DNA of 55,244 nucleotides from Agathobacter sp. (GTDB lineage Bacteria; Bacillota; Clostridia; Lachnospirales; Lachnospiraceae), in contig JALFLB010000044.1 of NCBI GenBank assembly GCA_022775045.1, positions 1-55,244 on the forward strand, written 5' to 3'. The notes below the pieces were generated by a model. The model was not told the DNA's origin. It saw nothing but the letters and a program-made list of their open reading frames with translations, and did no database searches. Each line of letters opens with the position of its first letter. Position 1 is the first letter of the stretch. Position numbers and translations under genes: made by a program. This document shows positions 50,277 through 55,244 of this stretch, piece after piece.

Positions 50277-51095
50277 GTGAAAGTCAGAATCAACAAGTAT
50301 CTAAGTGAGGCGGGGGTGTGTTCCCGCAGAGAAGCAGACCGTCAGATCGTGGCTGGTAATGTGACAATAGATGGAAAAGTTGCTGAGATGGGAGAGCAGG
50401 TGTCTCCGGGACAGCATGTTTGCTATATGGGAAAACCGGTATCAAAAGAAGAAGAGATGATATTGATTGCGTTTCATAAGCCGGCAGGAATTGTGTGTAC
50501 GGCAGAAAAACGTGAAAAGAATAATGTGATTGACTATATCCATTATCCAAAACGCATCTATCCGATCGGCAGACTGGATAAGGAATCGGAAGGTCTTTTG
50601 CTTCTTACCAATAATGGTGATATTGTAAATAAGATGATGCGTTCCGGGAACCGTCATGAGAAAGAATATCTGGTGACGGTGAACAGGCCTGTGACAGATT
50701 CTTTTTTGCGAGGTCTTGCTGGAGGTGTGCCCCTTGTGGAGCTTGGTGTGATGACACGCAAGTGCAAGGTGGAACAGATAGGGAAAAAAGAGTTTCGTAT
50801 TATTTTGACACAAGGTTTAAATCGTCAGATTCGACGTATGTGTGAATATTTTGGGTATCGTGTACAGAAACTGGTTCGTGTCCGCATTATGAATATTGAA
50901 CTGGGGGATCTGGAGCCGGGAACATACCGGAATGTGACCCCGGAAGAATATCAAAAGCTGATGCAGCTGATTGCACGTTCAAGCAATCAGCCAGTGAAGG
51001 AACGAAAACAGAATCAGCTTCGCGGAACCTATACCGTGGTAAATAGAAATCCGGATAGAGAGGATCGTAATGGAAGAGACAAGAAAGCGCATTGA
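50277..51095 (+). CDS. rRNA pseudouridine synthase, RsuA/RluB/RluF family
   Basis: 272 residues. An N-terminal S4 RNA-binding domain (VRINKYLSEAGVCSRREADR) is followed by the synthase domain with the catalytic Asp in IYPIGRLDKESEGLLLLTNN and QGLNRQIRRMCEYFGYRV. The family makes pseudouridine at single rRNA sites; RluF-like features are possible but the exact site is not decided. Start GTG 50277 follows GTGAGGA. The C-terminus is basic. It overlaps ligA by 26 bases. Confidence 0.92.
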   Translation: MKVRINKYLSEAGVCSRREADRQIVAGNVTIDGKVAEMGEQVSPGQHVCYMGKPVSKEEEMILIAFHKPAGIVCTAEKREKNNVIDYIHYPKRIYPIGRLDKESEGLLLLTNNGDIVNKMMRSGNRHEKEYLVTVNRPVTDSFLRGLAGGVPLVELGVMTRKCKVEQIGKKEFRIILTQGLNRQIRRMCEYFGYRVQKLVRVRIMNIELGDLEPGTYRNVTPEEYQKLMQLIARSSNQPVKERKQNQLRGTYTVVNRNPDREDRNGRDKKAH

Positions 51096-53040
51096 GCAAT
51101 TAGTAGAACAATTAAATGCTGCATCGGCAGCTTATTACAATGGACAGGATGAACGGATGTCCAACTATGAGTGGGACGCAATGTTCGATGAACTGACTGC
51201 ATTGGAGAAAGATACAGGTTATATCCTTCCGGACAGTCCGACGCAGAATACTGGTTACGAGGAGAACGGGAGCGGGCAGAAGGAAGCACATGAGTTTCCG
51301 GCTCTGTCACTAGCAAAGACAAAGCAGGTGAGTGAGCTGCAGGCATGGGCGGGAGAACGTCCTATCTGGCTGTCATGGAAGCTGGATGGACTCACACTTG
51401 TGCTGACTTATGATGGCGGAAAACTGACTAAGATATTGACCCGTGGAAATGGTACGGTAGGAACAAATATTACTTTTTTAAAAAGTGCAATCAGTGGATT
51501 TCCACAGAAAATAAAAGATACTGGACATCTGGTTGTGCGTGGAGAGGCGGCGATTTCCTACACTGATTTTGCAATGATCAATGATATGATTGAGGATGAT
51601 GATGAAAAGTATGCAAATCCGAGAAATCTGGCTTCCGGGACATTGAATCTGGAAGATCCGGCGGAAGTGAAGAATCGCCACGTGACATTTCATGCGTTTA
51701 CGCTGGTGTATACAGATCAGGAAATCCTTTCATGGGGAGATCGAATGCAGTATCTGGAAGATTTGGGCTTTCAAGTGGTAGATCGAGAGGAAACAGATGC
51801 AGCAGCTCTTCCGGAGGCAATTGAGCGGTGGACAAAGCGTGTGGAGGATGGGCAGATGGACATTCCGGTAGACGGACTGGTAATCTGTTATGATGATACG
51901 GAGTATGCGGCTTCCGGCAGTGTGACAGGACATCATGCAACACGTGCAGGATTTGCGTTCAAGTGGCAGGACGAGGCGGTGGATACACGTCTGTCTTATA
52001 TTGAATGGTCCTGCGCTGTATCAACCATATCCCCGGTTGCAGTGTTTGAACCGGTACAGATTGAGGGAACTACAGTTTCAAGGGCGTCTCTCTGTAATCT
52101 GAGTGAGATTGAGCGTCTGGGGATTGGTCGTGAATGTACACTTTCCGTAATCAAGGCTAACAAAATTATTCCAAAGTGCATTGCCGTAAAGGACGCCATA
52201 GGGGAGGTACAGATTCCCAAGGAGTGTCCGGTCTGTCATGCTCCTACAGAAATCCGTATCAGCAAAAACAGCGGGACGAAAACCCTGCATTGTACGAATC
52301 CCGACTGTACGGCGAAAAATGTGAAGAAATTTACACGTTTTGTCAGCAAGTGGGGGATGGATATCGATGGATTGTCCATTCAGACGATGCTGCGTTTTAT
52401 CAACGAGGGATATATCCATGAATTTGCCGACATCTATCATTTGAAAGAGCATTTTGATAAAATCAGTCAAATGGAAGGATTTGGGGAGAAATCAGTGGCG
52501 AATATGGATCAATCCATTGAAAAAAGCAGGAATGTGCATCCGGTGAATTTCCTGTTTGCACTTTGTATTCCGTTGATCGGCGTGGATGCCGGGAAGAAAA
52601 TTGTAGGATCCATCGGGTTTGATGCCTTTTTACAGAGGTTGGAAGAAGGAGGCGGATTTGAGGATATTGATGGAATCGGAGCAGAACGATCGAATTCCAT
52701 CCAAAACTGGTATGCGAAAGAAAGCAACCGCACATCCATGCAGCATCTTTTGCAGGAACTGACTGTTGAGAAAGCAGAACCGAAGGATACATCAGGAGGA
52801 AGCTGCAACGGTCTTACGTTTGTAATCACGGGAGACGTACATCACTATAAGAACCGGGATGAATTCAAAGCCTATGTGGAGAGCCAGGGGGGGAAGGTTG
52901 CCGGAAGTGTATCCGGTAAAACGGCCTATCTGGTCAATAATGATACCGAGTCGGCTTCGTCGAAGAATCGCAAAGCGAAAGAACTTGGAATTCCAATTAT
53001 ATCGGAAGACGAATTTGTAAAAAGATTTGTCCGGCAATGA
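51070..53040 (+). CDS. ligA: NAD-dependent DNA ligase (divergent)
   Basis: 656 residues with the LigA layout: Ia-like N-terminus (YYNGQDERMSNYEWDAMFDE), adenylation motif WKLDGLTLVL with the AMP-binding Lys, RGEAAISYTDF and KYANPRNLASGTL, OB domain, C4 zinc finger (CPVCHAPTEI and CTNPDCTAK), helix-hairpin-helix repeats, and a BRCT domain (GGSCNGLTFVITGDVHHYKN). Several usual residues are altered: LSLAKTK instead of LSLENVF and TRGNGTVGTN instead of TRGDGxxGE. It may be the only ligase or an extra, diverged paralogue; that cannot be seen from this window. Start ATG 51070 follows AGAGAGGA. Confidence 0.9.
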   Translation: MEETRKRIEQLVEQLNAASAAYYNGQDERMSNYEWDAMFDELTALEKDTGYILPDSPTQNTGYEENGSGQKEAHEFPALSLAKTKQVSELQAWAGERPIWLSWKLDGLTLVLTYDGGKLTKILTRGNGTVGTNITFLKSAISGFPQKIKDTGHLVVRGEAAISYTDFAMINDMIEDDDEKYANPRNLASGTLNLEDPAEVKNRHVTFHAFTLVYTDQEILSWGDRMQYLEDLGFQVVDREETDAAALPEAIERWTKRVEDGQMDIPVDGLVICYDDTEYAASGSVTGHHATRAGFAFKWQDEAVDTRLSYIEWSCAVSTISPVAVFEPVQIEGTTVSRASLCNLSEIERLGIGRECTLSVIKANKIIPKCIAVKDAIGEVQIPKECPVCHAPTEIRISKNSGTKTLHCTNPDCTAKNVKKFTRFVSKWGMDIDGLSIQTMLRFINEGYIHEFADIYHLKEHFDKISQMEGFGEKSVANMDQSIEKSRNVHPVNFLFALCIPLIGVDAGKKIVGSIGFDAFLQRLEEGGGFEDIDGIGAERSNSIQNWYAKESNRTSMQHLLQELTVEKAEPKDTSGGSCNGLTFVITGDVHHYKNRDEFKAYVESQGGKVAGSVSGKTAYLVNNDTESASSKNRKAKELGIPIISEDEFVKRFVRQ

Positions 53041-53061
53041 CAGCTAAGGAGAGAAATTATT

Positions 53062-53994
53062 ATGCCAATCAGAACACAGAGTGATCTTCCTGCAAAGGAG
53101 ATCCTTGAAAGAGAAAATATATTCGTGATGGATGAAAATCGTGCAATGCATCAGGATATCCGTCCGATCAATATTGTGATTGTGAATCTTATGCCATTGA
53201 AAGAGGATACAGAGCTGCAGATTCTGAGGTCCTTATCCAATACTCCGCTGCAGGTTGACGTGTCTTTTGTGACACCGGCTTCGCATGAATCGACGCATAC
53301 TTCCATGAGCCATCTCAATAAATTTTACCAGACATTTGATGAAATTAAGAGGCAGTACTTTGATGGACTGATTATTACCGGGGCTCCGGTAGAACTGATG
53401 GAGTATGAACAGGTAGATTACTGGGAAGAAATCTGTGAGATAATGGAGTGGTCTAAAACACATGTGACATCAACGCTGCATCTGTGCTGGGGTGCACAGG
53501 CGGGACTCTATTATCATTATGGGATTCCAAAGCATCAACTGGAAAAGAAGATGTTTGGCGTGTATCAGCACAAAGTAAAGAATCGTAAGATTCCGCTTGT
53601 AAGAGGCTTTGACGATTATTTCTATGCGCCGCATTCACGCCACACGGAAGTGAGAAAGGAAGATATTTTAAAGAAGGAAGATCTTACGATCCTTGCAGAG
53701 TCTGAGGAGGCAGGAGTTTTTCTTGTGATCAATCAGGACGGAAGCCAGATATTCGTGATGGGGCATCCGGAATATGATCGTATGACATTGCATAATGAAT
53801 ATGTGAGGGATAAGGAAAAAGGATTGCCAATCGATCTGCCGTTAAATTATTATCCGGATGACGATCCAACCCAGCGACCGATGTTGCAGTGGCGTTCACA
53901 TGGAAACATTCTTTATGCGAACTGGCTCAATTATTACGTATACCAGCAGACTCCGTATGAGTTCATTGATGCAACGGAAATACTGGAAAAATAG
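53062..53994 (+). CDS. metA: Homoserine O-acyltransferase MetA, predicted acetyl-CoA type
   Basis: 310 residues; first step of methionine synthesis from homoserine. The catalytic Cys142 is in [12 protein letters not shown] and the His235/Glu237 pair is in MGHPEYDR. Residue 111, known to decide the acyl donor in this family, is Glu (ITGAPVELM); Glu111 is associated with acetyl-CoA and Gly111 with succinyl-CoA. The product is therefore predicted to be O-acetylhomoserine. Start ATG 53062 follows AAGGAGAG. No SAM riboswitch or T-box is present in the 21-base gap after ligA. Confidence 0.94.
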   Translation: MPIRTQSDLPAKEILERENIFVMDENRAMHQDIRPINIVIVNLMPLKEDTELQILRSLSNTPLQVDVSFVTPASHESTHTSMSHLNKFYQTFDEIKRQYFDGLIITGAPVELMEYEQVDYWEEICEIMEWSKTHVTSTLHLCWGAQAGLYYHYGIPKHQLEKKMFGVYQHKVKNRKIPLVRGFDDYFYAPHSRHTEVRKEDILKKEDLTILAESEEAGVFLVINQDGSQIFVMGHPEYDRMTLHNEYVRDKEKGLPIDLPLNYYPDDDPTQRPMLQWRSHGNILYANWLNYYVYQQTPYEFIDATEILEK

Positions 53995-54167
53995 TGAGTA
54001 ATTCAAAGGTTTACGGGATTTTTTCGAAAGTTATGATAGTTTAATATTTTTGGTATATCTTGGTATAAATTGGTGGATTTTATGATCTAATTGGTGTTTT
54101 TCGTGGTGTTTTTTCAGAAGTTAAATGGTGTTATTTTAGAACAAAATTTTAGTAGGAAAGAAGATAT

Positions 54168-54220
54168 ATGAAAATGATAAGTGCACTGTCAGTTATACTA
54201 TGACTGATAATGCACTTATT
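54168..54220 (+). promoter_or_regulatory. Tiny ORF overlapped by a strong hairpin (possible leader peptide or terminator)
   Basis: ATG 54168 follows AGGAAAGAAG and opens 11 codons (MKMISALSVIL, stop at 54201). The bases AAGTGCACTGTCAGT (54179-54193) pair with ACTGATAATGCACTT (54203-54217), followed by ATTTTATTT. The element may be a terminator, or a leader with an attenuator for the next gene. Confidence 0.45.
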
Positions 54221-54261
54221 TTATTTGAACGAATTATAGGGGAATACGATTTATATAATAC

Positions 54262-54290
54262 TTGACATTATTACGAAAATAACCCATTAT
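54262..54290 (+). promoter_or_regulatory. Possible sigma-A promoter of the 126-residue gene
   Basis: TTGACA (54262-54267) lies 17 bases before CATTAT (54285-54290); ATTATAC offers a slightly later -10. Confidence 0.4.
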
Positions 54291-54373
54291 ACATAAAAAT
54301 GATGTTTTGTAAACGCATTGTAGATTATACTTGCGGATAGATGTTTTGAGCGAATGGGAGTGGAGATGATGTT

Positions 54374-54754
54374 ATGGATGAGTATTTTTCAAGACGCCAA
54401 TTCGAAAAGTTTAAAAGCGAAGTATGTCATCGTATGAAGAGCCTAGGCAATATCCGTTTTTTGATAGAAGTTTTGGAATCAGATGCTATTATGCAGTACT
54501 GGGAAGCCGGTCAGCGTGTGCAAAGCTTGTATCTTTTATCTGTGACAGATTATCTGTCCCGATTGGAGGAAGTCCCGCTATGCAGTCGTTATCATGAAAT
54601 CCGGTGTATGAGGATTGATCCACCGATTTATTCGGTATCGGAAGAGCTGTATTGTAAGATCATGGGGGTCCCGTTGGAGAGAGAGGAGACAAATTATATT
54701 CCGGAATTCGTATCACATGGCATTATGGAAGGGGACTTGTTTCGTGTGTGTTGA
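54374..54754 (+). CDS. Uncharacterised protein (126 residues)
   Basis: No family recognised. The product is soluble, with a mostly helical N-terminal half (RRQFEKFKSEVCHRMKSLGN) and a second half with conserved-looking LEEVPLCSRYHEIRCMRIDP. Four Cys residues occur. Start ATG 54374 follows GGAGATGATG-type sequence (GGAG at 54363). Codon use resembles the chromosomal neighbours, which favours a real gene over mobile-element debris. Confidence 0.6.
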   Translation: MDEYFSRRQFEKFKSEVCHRMKSLGNIRFLIEVLESDAIMQYWEAGQRVQSLYLLSVTDYLSRLEEVPLCSRYHEIRCMRIDPPIYSVSEELYCKIMGVPLEREETNYIPEFVSHGIMEGDLFRVC

Positions 54755-54885
54755 TATTTTTGAAGATTAATTGTGTAATGGATGATGTATTAATAGTTTG
54801 AATGATATAGGTTCCATAATATGGAAGTGTTAGAGGGATTGAGGCTAGTAATTAATAAGTAGTATAGTCGAAAGGATGAATGAAG

Positions 54886-55035
54886 ATGAGAAAATCTTTT
54901 GGGATAGAGGTTGGACAGGAAGCATTAAAAGAAATAAGAAATAGCAAGGTTATATCTGATGAAAACATCAGAAAGGAAGCTGAAGAGTGCAAGAAGAGGC
55001 TGATGCAAGAGCGTGAAAGAATAAGAAATAGGTAG
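54886..55035 (+). CDS. Small charged protein (49 residues)
   Basis: The frame starts at ATG 54886 after AAAGGATGA and encodes a Lys/Arg/Glu-rich, probably helical protein (GIEVGQEALKEIRNSKVISD; RKEAEECKKRLMQERERIRN). There is no membrane segment. It resembles short DNA- or antitoxin-associated proteins in charge pattern, but no family is recognised. It lies directly before an IS256-type element, which may have cut into its operon. Confidence 0.45.
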   Translation: MRKSFGIEVGQEALKEIRNSKVISDENIRKEAEECKKRLMQERERIRNR

Positions 55036-55103
55036 ACTGTTCAGATAAAGAGAACAAAAGAGTTTGTAGAAACAACCAATATCTAGAAGGGGGTTCTCTT
55101 ATT

Positions 55104-55186
55104 AGAGCCTGTGAAAAAATCTCTGTAAATTAGACAATACAAAGGTCTTCTATGATAAAATATTAAATCATAGGAGGCCTTTTATT
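55104..55186 (+). mobile_element. Left end of an IS256-family insertion sequence
   Basis: The sequence from about 55104 (GAGCCTGTGAAAAAATCTCT onward) to the transposase start looks like the terminal region of an IS256-type element; TATGAT and ATCATA near 55150-55173 form a small inverted repeat just before the GGAGG ribosome site. The exact tip and the target duplication cannot be fixed without the other end. Confidence 0.5.
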
Positions 55187-55244
55187 ATGGCAAACAGAAA
55201 AAAAGAAGTTTACAAACCAAAACCAATGACCGAAGGAAAGAGAA
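55187..55244 (+). CDS. IS256-family transposase, N-terminal 19 residues (partial)
   Basis: ATG 55187 follows TAGGAGGCC and opens MANRKKEVYKPKPMTEGKR before the window ends. This basic start with MTEGKR matches the N-terminus of IS256-family transposases common in Lachnospiraceae (recalled, not searched). The catalytic DDE residues lie outside the window. Confidence 0.6.
   Translation, partial: MANRKKEVYKPKPMTEGKR

Larger units (their letters stand above)
53995..54373. other. AT-rich gap with phased TTGGT repeats and a hairpin
   Basis: 379 bases without a normal gene. TTGGT begins at 54050, 54060 and 54070, exactly ten bases apart, with further TTGGTG, GTGGTG and ATGGTG units at 54091, 54103 and 54125. 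A hairpin with a tiny ORF lies at 54168-54220 and a possible promoter at 54262-54290. Confidence 0.6.

Noticed and set aside
53041-53061. SAM riboswitch or T-box for metA
   Set aside because: Only 21 bases separate ligA and metA.

Overview
The window is a chromosomal segment of a spore-forming, low-GC Gram-positive bacterium of class Clostridia, most likely family Lachnospiraceae. The evidence is the clostridial set of sporulation genes (ftsZ end, spoIIGA-sigE, sigG, the complete spoIIIAA-AH operon, a SpoIIM-like gene), strong AGGAGG ribosome sites, frequent GTG/TTG starts, extended -10 promoters, a Gram-positive LexA box at recA, an [FeFe]-hydrogenase-like sensor of anaerobes, and a UmuC-like polymerase paired with YolD. 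The family is inferred from protein character, not from a database search.

Layout. 1-5220: end of ftsZ, the spoIIGA-sigE pair with an unusual leader (Spo0A box, a hairpin that buries the Shine-Dalgarno sequence, no usable ATG for spoIIGA), a beta-CASP nuclease-like gene, sigG on the opposite strand, a tiny ORF, and a preQ1-riboswitch-controlled queT. 5300-18490: one long co-directional operon with an amidotransferase-like membrane protein, an ABC-2 transporter pair, a Gly/Asn/Asp-rich membrane protein, a MoxR AAA+ ATPase, a DUF58 protein, a 1477-residue protein with three von Willebrand A (VWA) domains, and an ABC-class ATPase (PF09818-like). 18540-25100: argS and spoIIIAA-AH. 25100-31690: remnant of a PucR-type regulator, then an XRE-cupin regulator and a five-gene operon (class III aminotransferase, cytidylate-kinase-like protein, APC permease, iron alcohol dehydrogenase, EamA transporter) that looks like uptake, deamination and reduction of an amine or omega-amino acid.

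31690-44640: housekeeping and stress genes (prfC, thioredoxin, SOS-boxed recA, recX, rny, Y-family polymerase plus yolD-like, NUDIX hydrolase, spoIIM-like), a soluble hydrogenase-domain/chemoreceptor fusion, and divergent DAHP synthase and aroD genes. 44640-49081: two perfect 49-bp repeats, a tRNA-Arg(CCG) gene, and a decayed integrative element of about 4.2 kb bounded by 29-bp duplications of the tRNA 3' end. It holds an XRE regulator, a YafQ-type toxin-antitoxin pair, several broken transposase genes and a broken tyrosine integrase next to the right end.

49082-55244: SH3-domain lipoprotein, rRNA pseudouridine synthase, a divergent ligA, metA (acetyl-CoA type by residue 111), an AT-rich intergenic stretch with 10-bp-phased TTGGT repeats and a hairpin over a tiny ORF, two uncharacterised small genes, and the left end of an IS256-family element cut by the window edge.

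The parts most worth following up are the MoxR/VWA/ABC operon, the hydrogenase-chemoreceptor fusion, the amine operon, the spoIIGA leader and the tRNA-Arg island remnant.
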